64,000 bases of DNA from Saprospiraceae bacterium. GTDB taxonomy: Bacteria > Bacteroidota > Bacteroidia > Chitinophagales > Saprospiraceae. The notes under the pieces were generated by a model. It did not search any database and was not told the DNA's origin. It was given only the letters and a program-made list of their open reading frames with translations. The translations under genes and the position numbers were made by a program. Positions 43,158 through 51,586 of the stretch are shown one piece after another. The number at the start of each line of letters is the position of its first letter. Within the stretch, counting starts at the first letter, position 1. The stretch covers positions 434,001 through 498,000 of the forward strand of contig JADJGA010000011.1 in assembly GCA_016708265.1 (NCBI GenBank), written 5' to 3'.

Positions 43158-44027
43158 TTATTTTGCTCTTTTTTTGAAAAAATCATGGAGTTTTAGAGTA
43201 TAATCATCATTGACTTCAATATCAATCATATCGATTTTGTATATATTGAAAAGGCTTTTTAAATTATTCAGTCTCTCGAAGGATAATCTTTTGTGTTGTT
43301 TTCTGAAAGAAGCAGATGAAGTATCTATAAGCATTTCTGACCCGCTTTCAGGATCTTTGATTTTGAGTATATTGACATCAGGAATATTCATTTCCATAAT
43401 ATCATATATCCTGACTGCTATCACGTCGTGTTTTTTTCGGGCTATTTGCAGTGGCATACTAAAATCCCCGGAAATGAAATCTGAAACAACAAATACAATG
43501 CTGCGCTTGATCAATACATTATTGAGATATTTCAAAGCAGTTCCGATATCAGTTTTTTTACCTGCCGGATCGAAATATATTATCTCTCTGATAATCCTTA
43601 AAATATGTTTTTTCCCTTTTTTTGGGGGTATATATTTTTCAATTCTGTCAGTAAATAAAATAGCCCCAACTTTATCATTATTTGAAATTGCAGAGAATGA
43701 TATCAAAGCAGCTATTTCAGTTGCCAGATCATTTTTTCGTTTGCTTCTTGATCCGAAATAAGTGGATTGGCTTATGTCGCAAAGCAGCATCACATTCAAT
43801 TCCCTCTCTTCTTCAAAAATCTTTATATGTGGTTCGTCAGATCTTGCTGTCACATTCCAGTCGATGTATTTTGCTTCATCTCCGTATCTGTAGGCCCTGA
43901 CTTCAGAAAATGTCATTCCTATACCTTTAAATGCACTGTGATATTCTCCGTTGAAGATATTTCTACTCAGACCCCTGGTCTTAATCTCTATTTTCCTGAT
44001 CCTGTTTATAATATCCCTTGCATCCAT
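43158..44027 (-). CDS. DUF58-domain protein of the MoxR-Bat operon
   Basis: The 289-residue soluble protein contains the DUF58 core, RGLSRNIFNGEYHSAFKGIG (about 19-38), followed by EVRAYRYGDEAKYIDWNVTARSDE and a degenerate VWA-like Rossmann part whose MIDAS begins CDISQS (about 87-92). DUF58 proteins almost always follow a MoxR ATPase gene and are thought to be its adaptor. Here the 441-residue gene lies between moxR and DUF58, so the usual pairing is interrupted. The gene starts three bases after that insert gene's stop and is followed six bases later by the DUF4381-like gene. Confidence 0.93.
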   Translation of the reverse strand: MDARDIINRIRKIEIKTRGLSRNIFNGEYHSAFKGIGMTFSEVRAYRYGDEAKYIDWNVTARSDEPHIKIFEEERELNVMLLCDISQSTYFGSRSKRKNDLATEIAALISFSAISNNDKVGAILFTDRIEKYIPPKKGKKHILRIIREIIYFDPAGKKTDIGTALKYLNNVLIKRSIVFVVSDFISGDFSMPLQIARKKHDVIAVRIYDIMEMNIPDVNILKIKDPESGSEMLIDTSSASFRKQHKRLSFERLNNLKSLFNIYKIDMIDIEVNDDYTLKLHDFFKKRAK

Positions 44028-44030
44028 ATT

Positions 44031-45356
44031 TTAATCATTGACCATTTTCTTTAAAGGGCTTTTTCTTTTGATGACACCTTTTAAATCGGTAAATGGAAGG
44101 ATAATCCTCTGTGAACCAAGTATAGTATTGAAATCAGTTGCAAAAACAATGCCCTGATCTGAAACATAAAGATTTCTGAAACTTTCAGGTTTCAAATGAT
44201 TTTTGAAAATAGGTGTTTTAAATTCCGGGATTTTCTTTATTTTTTCCTTTAAATACTGGCTGAAGAAGAATTTTATATTGAAACCCTCAGTGAACTGATC
44301 ACCAAAATCTATTTTCTGGCCGGTTTTTACATTATAAACCAGAGAATATGTACGTATTTTATCAGTACAATCTGATTGAATAGTCAATACTCCGCTGTAT
44401 ATATCATCATTTACCAATCCGAGATCGAACCACCCGTTAGCAGAAACTGTCAACCTCGAATTCAGTTCATCTTCATTTTCGACACAGGCATCCAGTTCTT
44501 TTCTAAGGGTGTCCATTATAGCAGAAATATCTCTTTTGATTGTGTCATTTATACTCAGATCTTTTAGTATGGGGTAAGAAACATATATTCTGTAAAAACT
44601 GCTCATATAGCTTATTTCATTCAGCTGGATAAACCCGGTTTCATTGAAGGAAACCTCCCTTTGTGTACCACCATCATATTTAACTAAAGCTTTGATCAGT
44701 TTATGGCTTACAGGAGAAAAAACGATTTCATTAATACCTTCTTCGCTATTTATAACAAGTTTGTATGTAGTGCATCCCGGGTCGATACATTCAGGTATAG
44801 AAGGGTAATAAAACATTTTCCCGTAATTCATTAATGATGTCCTAAGGTTATTCCCATGATTAATATAGGTCTTTAACTGGTAGCTCTGATCATCAATTGT
44901 GCCTTCATAAATACTGCAGTATGAATGCCGGTATTCCATTGCTTTGTTTGCATCATTTAGTTTTCTTAGAATAAGGTCAAAACTGACTTTTCCGCTGATA
45001 TCTCTCCATTTGGCAGGGTGGTCTATCTGGTCAATTCCTATCATCCACATTCCTATTTTCATATCATTGCCGTCTGTTTCGTCAAGAATTAGATTATTTC
45101 TGACTATTCCACCTTCAACTTTTATTTTTGTATTGCTGGCTGGATAATAACAAAAGCCTCTCCATTCGTTTTCATCGTATGCGAGATATAGCTGGACTTC
45201 ATTTTCATTTCCCAAATATCCGTATAATTCAACACTAATGATATTTTTAACATCAGAAAATAATTCCCTTGCTTCATTTATCAATTGTGCAGATTGTCCT
45301 GACAAGGATAAATAAACTGAAAAGATCAAAGTTAGTGTTATGATTAGTTTTCTCAC
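44031..45356 (-). CDS. Exported DUF3298-like protein inserted between moxR and DUF58
   Basis: The 441-residue exported protein (signal peptide about 1-20, ending LSLSGQ) is not a usual Bat-operon member. The N-terminal half (about 21-245) has no recognised domain; it includes a Cys pair, ECIDPGCTTY. The C-terminal part (about 285-430) resembles the DUF3298/RsiV-like fold: DLGLVNDDIYSGVLTIQSDC, YSLVYNVKTGQKIDFGDQF, then FRNLYVSDQGIVFATDFNTI and IILPFTDLKGVIK. In Gram-positive RsiV that fold binds lysozyme, but here the ligand is unknown. Its start overlaps the moxR stop by four bases (ATGA-type) and DUF58 follows three bases after it, so it is an integral part of this operon and not a chance insertion. 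Confidence 0.72.
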   Translation of the reverse strand: MRKLIITLTLIFSVYLSLSGQSAQLINEARELFSDVKNIISVELYGYLGNENEVQLYLAYDENEWRGFCYYPASNTKIKVEGGIVRNNLILDETDGNDMKIGMWMIGIDQIDHPAKWRDISGKVSFDLILRKLNDANKAMEYRHSYCSIYEGTIDDQSYQLKTYINHGNNLRTSLMNYGKMFYYPSIPECIDPGCTTYKLVINSEEGINEIVFSPVSHKLIKALVKYDGGTQREVSFNETGFIQLNEISYMSSFYRIYVSYPILKDLSINDTIKRDISAIMDTLRKELDACVENEDELNSRLTVSANGWFDLGLVNDDIYSGVLTIQSDCTDKIRTYSLVYNVKTGQKIDFGDQFTEGFNIKFFFSQYLKEKIKKIPEFKTPIFKNHLKPESFRNLYVSDQGIVFATDFNTILGSQRIILPFTDLKGVIKRKSPLKKMVND

Positions 45357-46351
45357 GGTACTTCTATTGTGTTAACGATTTTTGTAATAATGTCTTCCTG
45401 GCTTATATTCTCTGCTTCTGCTTCATAAGACAGTCCTATTCTGTGTGCCAGTACATCTTTGATTGTGTTTTTTATATCTTCAGGGACAACATACCCTCTC
45501 CGGTTGATGAAGGCATGAGCTTTGGCTACTGTTGCCAGGGCTATGCTTGCCCTTGGAGAAGAGCCGTAATTTATCAGGGGTTTCAATTCGCTTAGTTTGT
45601 AATTCTCGGGATTTCTGGTAGCAAAAACCAGGTCTACTATATAATCAATCAGCTTGTCATCGATATAGATCTTTTTTACTATTTCTCTTGCCCTGATTAT
45701 GTCTTCCGAATTAACTACCGGCTTCAGTTTATCATCCCTTGAGCTGTCAAAACTGCTTTTGATGATCTTTTTCTCTTCAGTGACTGAAGGATAACTGACC
45801 TTTATCTTCAGTAGAAATCTGTCAACCTGTGCTTCAGGCAGGGGATAAGTACCTTCCTGTTCAATTGGGTTTTGAGTCGCCATTACAAGGAAAGGGTCCG
45901 GAAGATTGAATGTTTCCTTCCCAATTGTCACCTGATGTTCCTGCATAGCTTCCAGCAAAGCACTCTGAACTTTTGCCGGTGCCCTGTTTATTTCATCAGC
46001 AAGGATAAAATTGGTAAAAACAGGTCCTTTACTCACAAAAAAATCGAGTTTTGCGGGATTATAGATCATTGTGCCGATAATATCAGATGGAAGTAAATCT
46101 GGAGTAAATTGAATTCTCTTGAAATTTACATCGATTGCAGAAGCTAAAGTACGAATAGCAAGAGTTTTTGCTAAACCCGGCAATCCCTCCAGGAGAATGT
46201 GTCCGTTTGCAAGCAATCCAAGCAATAATCTGTCCATCATGGAGTTCTGACCAATTATCACTTTAGAAGTTGAAAAACGGAGGTCTTCGATAAAAGCACT
46301 ATCATTTCTGACTTTTTGGTTCAATTCCTGTATGTCAACTGAATATTCCAT
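45353..46351 (-). CDS. MoxR-family AAA+ ATPase
   Basis: The 332-residue AAA+ chaperone-like ATPase drives the Bat system. The Walker A box reads LLEGLPGLAKTLAIRTLA (about 54-71) and the Walker B region reads FILADEINRAPAKVQSALLEAMQE (about 111-134). Sensor 1 is MATQNPIEQEGTYPLPEAQVDRF (about 156-178), and the C-terminal lid contains SSPRASIALATVAKAHAFINRR. MoxR ATPases are thought to remodel VWA-domain partners, here BatA/BatB and DUF58. It is the first gene of the nine-gene operon running left to 36929; no clear Bacteroidota promoter box stood out in the 260-base upstream gap. Confidence 0.95.
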   Translation of the reverse strand: MEYSVDIQELNQKVRNDSAFIEDLRFSTSKVIIGQNSMMDRLLLGLLANGHILLEGLPGLAKTLAIRTLASAIDVNFKRIQFTPDLLPSDIIGTMIYNPAKLDFFVSKGPVFTNFILADEINRAPAKVQSALLEAMQEHQVTIGKETFNLPDPFLVMATQNPIEQEGTYPLPEAQVDRFLLKIKVSYPSVTEEKKIIKSSFDSSRDDKLKPVVNSEDIIRAREIVKKIYIDDKLIDYIVDLVFATRNPENYKLSELKPLINYGSSPRASIALATVAKAHAFINRRGYVVPEDIKNTIKDVLAHRIGLSYEAEAENISQEDIITKIVNTIEVP

Positions 46352-46611
46352 AATTTTTTATTTTTGAACAACTGTTTAATATATCGGTAAAATGGATGAG
46401 ATTATTATATATGCTGAAGAAAATGTTATAAGCCGGGAAGAGTTGTCTCTGGTTATTGATTTTTTTTGGTCTATAGTCTTCCAACTACATTCATCTTAGG
46501 AATGTTTCAAGAAATAAAGGATTGCAAACGTTTTTTATTTGATTTCGATAAGGTCCATTATAATAAATACTCAATCCTATTTTTTTTCTATTATTTTTAT
46601 ATTCATCTATT

Positions 46612-46974
46612 TTAGTAAGAGTTCCACCACTTAGCATAAATAGTCCTTTTATATAAGCTATATTCTATATCATCAACCCATTTAGCATACCAAAAAGGAT
46701 CCAAATGGCCTCTTTTTACTTCAGTCAATAACAAATTCTTTAATTCTCCGCAATTTTCAGGATTCATAATATAAAAAACTTCTTTATATATTTCTGATGT
46801 ATTTACCCAACCGTAATTTTTAATAAATAAAATCAATTCGTTTTGTAAATTTTCGACAGCTTTAGATTCTAATAAATTCATAAACAAATATTCACTTTCC
46901 ATTGAATTAACCGATTGTAAATTTTTAAACTTTGATATTATCTCTTTAATTTTATTTTGATATATATTCTTCAT
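46612..46974 (-). CDS. C-terminal part of a split DUF6624-like family member
   Basis: The 120-residue frame overlaps the 3' end of the upstream frame by 23 bases in the +1 frame. It carries the C-part of the family: LILFIKNYGWVNTSEIYKEV, then 'G-x-L-D-P-F-W-Y-A-K-W-V-D-D' and TIYAKWWNSY, comparable with the YGYPG and ALDRIHT parts of the 304-residue protein at 27.3 kb. It has no signal peptide of its own, which is expected if it belongs to the preceding frame. A one-base shift at the poly-A/AT stretch near 46955-46962 joins both into one protein. Either a frameshift mutation, an assembly error, or an overlapping second start could explain it. Confidence 0.6.
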   Translation of the reverse strand: MKNIYQNKIKEIISKFKNLQSVNSMESEYLFMNLLESKAVENLQNELILFIKNYGWVNTSEIYKEVFYIMNPENCGELKNLLLTEVKRGHLDPFWYAKWVDDIEYSLYKRTIYAKWWNSY

Positions 46975-47371
46975 TATATCCTTTAATATTTATTTCATCA
47001 ACAATTTTGAGTTTTTTAATAAAGTGATAAAAACTGTCTCTTGAAATGACTTTTAAAAAATGAATTGAATCACGCAATATTATTGAAGCTAAAGAAAATT
47101 CAGGAACACCTAAAGAAGTGTAAATTAAATCCAAACATGATGAAGTATCTCCTAATTCAGCTTTAATTATAGCAGCAAGATGAATGTCTTTACCGAAAGG
47201 AGGTGCTAAAAACCTTGATTCGGTTAATAAAGAATCGGCAATTTTATATTCTTTTTTCTGAAAATGGAATAAAGCCTCGTTTCTTAGATTATAATAGGGA
47301 ATATAATTTTGGGATGATAGCTTTACTAATAACATCATCCCAAAAATAAAAATGAAAAGACTTCTTAGCAT
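46952..47371 (-). CDS. N-terminal part of a split exported TPR-like family member
   Basis: The frame is 139 residues from ATG 47371, which begins a good signal peptide (MLRSLFIFIFGMMLLVKLSSQ); the open frame extends further upstream to 47473 but that part lacks such a start. The mature part is TPR-like (YYNLRNEALFHFQKKEYKIADSLL, PFGKDIHLAAIIKAELGD) and mirrors the first half of the units in the 689-residue protein at 28.3 kb (PFPEDIFN block). The frame ends at a TAA inside the overlap with the 120-residue frame, which carries the missing C-terminal half. Taken together they make one roughly 253-residue family member. It lies between parE and moxR on the same strand. Confidence 0.6.
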   Translation of the reverse strand: MLRSLFIFIFGMMLLVKLSSQNYIPYYNLRNEALFHFQKKEYKIADSLLTESRFLAPPFGKDIHLAAIIKAELGDTSSCLDLIYTSLGVPEFSLASIILRDSIHFLKVISRDSFYHFIKKLKIVDEINIKGYNEEYISK

Positions 47372-47562
47372 TATAACATTAATTTTTTTAATCAATATTA
47401 ATCTCCATCTGTTGATCGTAGAGAGCCAAATTTGTTCTCTCATGTTTTCTGTGTTTTCCAATCCCACTAACAAAAATAATAATTTTGTTTTATTAATTAT
47501 TTACATTTGGTTAAAGTTATTGAAAACTTCATGGGGCAGGGAAAAAAGAGATTATCAATACA

Positions 47563-49509
47563 TCAATAATTAAACTCTTCGATGCTTGTCTGAACCAGTA
47601 CTTCCTTGTTAATAGGTTTTTCACCCGGTTTTGAACCGTTAGTTTTTGAATTTGGTTGTTCAAAATTGTTAAGCTCTACTTTCAGATTGCTTATGATGAA
47701 TTCCTGTCGCATGGGTGTATTTTTTCCCATATAGTATGAGAGCAATTCTTCTACCTGAGTGACGCTTTTCAATGTAACTGGCTTTAGACGTATGTTTTCA
47801 CCTATAAAGCCTCCGAACTCATCGGGAGATATTTCTCCCAGTCCTTTGAATCTTGTTATTTCAGCTTTGCCCTTAAGTATATTTATAGCCTTTTGTTTTT
47901 CTTCTTCTGAATAGCAGTAAAAAGTCTGTTGCTTGTCCCTGACTCTGAAAAGAGGTGTTTCGAGTATGAAAAGATGATTGTGAGTAACTAATTCAGGGAA
48001 ATACTGCAGAAAAAACGTAAGCAGAAGCAGCCTTATGTGCATGCCGTCAACATCGGCATCAGTAGCAATAACGACCTTATTGTACCGCAGATTTTCAAGT
48101 CCGTCTTCGATGTTCAGGGCATGATGCAGCAGATTGAATTCTTCATTTTGATAAACAATTTTCTTGGTCATGCCATAAGTATTCAATGGTTTTCCACGCA
48201 GGCTGAATACTGCCTGGGTCTGAACATCCCTTGCCTTGGTGATCGAACCACTTGCAGAATCGCCTTCTGTAATGAAAATTATAGTCTTTTCCTTCGATCC
48301 CGGATCTGCATTGGACATATTATAATGAATTCGGCAATCCCTGAGTTTTTTGTTATGCAGATTTGCAATTTTTTCTGATTTTTTAGCCAGATTTCTGATC
48401 CCGGCTATTTCTTTCCTCTCTTTCTCCGCATTTTTAATCTTGTCCAGAATGGCTTTTGCCGTTTCATCATGGCTGTGAAGATAATTATCGAGTTCTTTCG
48501 ATATGAAATTGCCGATAAATGAACGCAAAGTAGGTCCATCAGGACTTATATTATTGCTGCCTAGTTTGGTCTTGGTCTGTGATTCAAAAATAGGCTCTTC
48601 GATCCTTACGCTTATTGCCCCGATCATTCCCGAGTGAATATCCCTGCTGTCAAAGTTTTTATTGTAAAAATCCCGGATTGTTTTTACAATTGCTTCTCTG
48701 AATGCGTTCAAATGGGTTCCTCCCTGGGTAGTGAACTGACCATTCACAAATGAATAATAATCGTCACCATATTGACTGGACTGTGTCAGTGCTACCTCTA
48801 TATCTTCTCCTTTTAAGTAAATAATAGGATATTTTATATTCTTTTCGTCAACTTTTTTTGACAGCAGGTCAAGCAATCCGTTTTGCGAATAAATGGTTTC
48901 ATTATTGTATTTGAGTTTCAGTCCGGAATTGAGAAATGCATAATTCCACAGCATATCTACTATATATTCTTCACGGAATGTGTAATCGGAAAAAATCCCT
49001 GAGTCGGGTATAAATTCGGTAATTGTACCCTGGTTTTCATCACAACTGACTATTTCACCATTTTTAATTATTTCACCTTTCCTGAATTCAGCCTGTTTGC
49101 TTTTACCTTCCCTGATTGATTTAACGATGAAATACTCTGACAGGGCATTTACTGCTTTTGTTCCCACTCCATTTAATCCGACGGATTTTTTAAATGCCTG
49201 TGAATCATATTTACCACCTGTATTGATTTGTGATACACATTCTACCACTTTTCCAAGCGGAATACCTCTTCCATAATCCCTGACTGTAACTTTATTGTTT
49301 TTTACCGATACGTCTATTTTTTTACCATTCCCCATTACGTATTCATCTACAGAATTATCAAGGATCTCTTTCAGTAAAATATATATTCCATCATCAGCCG
49401 AAGCTCCATTTCCCAGTTTTCCTATATACATACCGGGGCGAAGACGGATATGTTCTTTCCAGTCAAGTGAGACAATATTGTCTTCGGTATATTTTATATT
49501 ATCAGCCAT
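47563..49509 (-). CDS. parE: DNA topoisomerase IV subunit B
   Basis: ParE is the ATPase subunit of topoisomerase IV, which decatenates daughter chromosomes. The 648-residue type IIA B subunit begins with the GHKL ATPase (LRPGMYIGKLGN, DNSVDEYVMGNGK, GRGIPLGKV, VGLNGVGTKAVNAL). The transducer follows (TTQGGTHLNAFR), then the TOPRIM domain with IFITEGDSASGSITKARD and VVIATDADVDGMHIRLLLLTFF. It ends with a short tail instead of the large insertion of gamma-proteobacterial GyrB, which supports ParE over GyrB. parC usually follows parE in Bacteroidota; here the downstream neighbour is the split family gene, so parC must be elsewhere. Confidence 0.93.
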   Translation of the reverse strand: MADNIKYTEDNIVSLDWKEHIRLRPGMYIGKLGNGASADDGIYILLKEILDNSVDEYVMGNGKKIDVSVKNNKVTVRDYGRGIPLGKVVECVSQINTGGKYDSQAFKKSVGLNGVGTKAVNALSEYFIVKSIREGKSKQAEFRKGEIIKNGEIVSCDENQGTITEFIPDSGIFSDYTFREEYIVDMLWNYAFLNSGLKLKYNNETIYSQNGLLDLLSKKVDEKNIKYPIIYLKGEDIEVALTQSSQYGDDYYSFVNGQFTTQGGTHLNAFREAIVKTIRDFYNKNFDSRDIHSGMIGAISVRIEEPIFESQTKTKLGSNNISPDGPTLRSFIGNFISKELDNYLHSHDETAKAILDKIKNAEKERKEIAGIRNLAKKSEKIANLHNKKLRDCRIHYNMSNADPGSKEKTIIFITEGDSASGSITKARDVQTQAVFSLRGKPLNTYGMTKKIVYQNEEFNLLHHALNIEDGLENLRYNKVVIATDADVDGMHIRLLLLTFFLQYFPELVTHNHLFILETPLFRVRDKQQTFYCYSEEEKQKAINILKGKAEITRFKGLGEISPDEFGGFIGENIRLKPVTLKSVTQVEELLSYYMGKNTPMRQEFIISNLKVELNNFEQPNSKTNGSKPGEKPINKEVLVQTSIEEFNY

Positions 49510-49854
49510 TTTTTAAGCATTTTGAAATCAAGTGCAAATATACAAAACATATTACAAATATTTTTATAATGTAAACAATTTTGAGAAAATAACTTATACG
49601 TTTGTTTTATTTAAAGAATTAAATTTTTCAAAAAAGACTATGATATACAAAAAATTAAAGTCTAACTTTTGGTTGCTGAAATTGTCAGGAAAAATCTACA
49701 TTTTTACCTAATCTGTGATATGATTATTACATATAGATTATAATCAAATTTAGCCTCCGATAATGTAAGTGCTTTAAATATTGCTTCTTTTTTAATTTTT
49801 AACGGATATTACAACCGATAAAAAAAGTACCTTTGCACTTTCAAATTTTTTACC
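49510..49854. other. Divergent intergenic region between parE and prfC
   Basis: This 345-base AT-rich spacer contains a prfC -7 element near its right end and no coding frame or strong hairpin. A parE promoter is expected at the left end, but no TAnnTTTG box is obvious on that strand. Confidence 0.5.
49828..49835 (+). promoter_or_regulatory. Candidate -7 element for prfC
   Basis: TACCTTTG, 19 bases before the ATG, identical to the pyrG and HU -7 boxes. The -33 position reads TTAC instead of TTTG. The leader would be only about 10-15 bases. Confidence 0.5.
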
Positions 49855-51435
49855 ATGGGATTGATAGAAGAGATTAAAAAACGCAAGACCTTTGCTATTG
49901 TCAGCCATCCTGATGCCGGGAAGACAACTTTGACCGAAAAACTACTTTTATTTGGCGGGGCAATTCAGGTAGCCGGAGCGGTGAAATCCAATAAAATTAA
50001 GAAAACCACAACCTCCGATTTTATGGAAATCGAAAAGCAGCGTGGTATTTCAGTTGCCACTTCGGTCATGGCATTTGAATATGCTGACAGGATGGTCAAT
50101 ATTCTCGATACTCCAGGACACAAGGATTTTGCTGAGGATACATTCCGGACATTAAGCGCTGTAGATAGTGCCATAGTTGTCATCGATGCTGCAAAAGGTG
50201 TTGAAGAACAGACTGAAAAACTTGTTCAGGTATGCAGGATGCGTAAAATACCGATTATCGTATTTATAAATAAACTCGACAGGGAGGGATTGGACAGCTT
50301 TGATCTTCTCGATGAAATCGAAGTTAAACTAGGGCTGAAGGTGACCCCTCTCACATGGGCTATAGGGAAAGGACAAAGTTTTAAAGGAGTCTATAATCTT
50401 TTCAAATCCAATATAAATCTTTTCAATCCGCATGGGAAACAGGACATAGAGGAAGTTATAGAGATCAGGGAAAATGAAACTGAAAAATTTACAAAACATA
50501 TCGGGGTACATGCTACAAAAGAATTGCTTCATGATCTGAATGTGATCAGGGAAATATATGACAGTTTAGATCTCCAAACATACCTGAAAGGTGATATTTC
50601 TCCTGTTTTTTTTGGCAGCGCAGTCAATAATTTTGGAGTAAAGGAGCTTTTGGATTGTTTTGTTGACTTTGCACCTAATCCACTTCCGAGAGATGCTGAA
50701 GAAAGAACAGTAAATCCGGAAGAGAATAAATTCTCAGGATTTGTATTTAAGATTCATGCCAATATTGATCCAAACCATCGCGACAGGATCGCTTTTCTGA
50801 GAATAGTGAGCGGAGTTTTTTACAGAAACACGAATTATTACCACAACAGGATAAATAAAAATCTTAAATTCTCTAATCCAACATCATTCATGGCATCTAA
50901 AAAAAGCATTATTGATGAGGCTTTTCCGGGTGACATTGTGGGGCTCTATGATTCAGGAAATTTTAAGATCGGAGATTCCCTTACAGAAGGTGAAACTCTA
51001 ACATTTAAGGGCATTCCAAGTTTTTCGCCGGAACAGTTCCGCTATGTGATCAACGCAAATCCCCTGAAGCGAAAACAGTTAGATAAGGGAATCATTCAGC
51101 TTATGGATGAAGGAGTAGCTCAGTTATTTACAACCCTGGATTCTGAAAGAAAAATAATAGGAACTGTAGGAAATCTTCAGTATGAGGTAATACAATACAG
51201 ATTAGAACACGAATACGGAGCTTCTGTTATTTATGAACCACTTAATATTTTTAAAGCATTCTGGATAAAAACTGAGGATAAGGCTACTCTTGATGAATTT
51301 ATAAAAAGGAGAAGACGCGATATAGCTATTGATAAAGATGGAAAATATGTATTCCTGGCAGAATCACAATGGACAACCAAGGTAATAAAGGAAAATCACC
51401 CTGATGTCGAGTTTTACGAAAAGAGTGAATTTTAA
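49855..51435 (+). CDS. prfC: Peptide chain release factor 3
   Basis: RF3 is a GTPase that removes RF1/RF2 from the ribosome after peptide release. The 526-residue length is typical. The G1 loop SHPDAGKTTLTEKLL is at about 17-31. G2 is in the region EKQRGISVATSVMAFEY (about 58-74), G3 is ILDTPGHKDF (about 83-92), and G4 is FINKLDREG (about 137-145). The remaining C-terminal two-thirds contain the EF-G-like domain II and the family's INANPLKRKQLDKGIIQLMDEGVAQLF block. A standalone gene with a candidate promoter just upstream. Confidence 0.97.
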   Translation: MGLIEEIKKRKTFAIVSHPDAGKTTLTEKLLLFGGAIQVAGAVKSNKIKKTTTSDFMEIEKQRGISVATSVMAFEYADRMVNILDTPGHKDFAEDTFRTLSAVDSAIVVIDAAKGVEEQTEKLVQVCRMRKIPIIVFINKLDREGLDSFDLLDEIEVKLGLKVTPLTWAIGKGQSFKGVYNLFKSNINLFNPHGKQDIEEVIEIRENETEKFTKHIGVHATKELLHDLNVIREIYDSLDLQTYLKGDISPVFFGSAVNNFGVKELLDCFVDFAPNPLPRDAEERTVNPEENKFSGFVFKIHANIDPNHRDRIAFLRIVSGVFYRNTNYYHNRINKNLKFSNPTSFMASKKSIIDEAFPGDIVGLYDSGNFKIGDSLTEGETLTFKGIPSFSPEQFRYVINANPLKRKQLDKGIIQLMDEGVAQLFTTLDSERKIIGTVGNLQYEVIQYRLEHEYGASVIYEPLNIFKAFWIKTEDKATLDEFIKRRRRDIAIDKDGKYVFLAESQWTTKVIKENHPDVEFYEKSEF

Positions 51436-51586
51436 TCTGTATTTTGAATTTTTGTTATAATATTTTTCTTTATAATATTTATTGTTAATAATTTTGATAG
51501 TAAATAATCAACTTTCTCATAATTTGATCATCATTCAAACGTTATTTCTTCATGAACTTAGTTAAGTTTTTGTAAAGAAACAGAAA

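Noticed and set aside
43210..43761. Open frame of 183 codons opposite the DUF58 gene
   Set aside because: Antisense to conserved DUF58 coding sequence; no start context, no family.
46392..46499. Short 35-codon plus-strand frame (MDEIIIYAEENV...) in the gap upstream of moxR
   Set aside because: Too short, no promoter or similarity to support it; treated as chance in AT-rich DNA.
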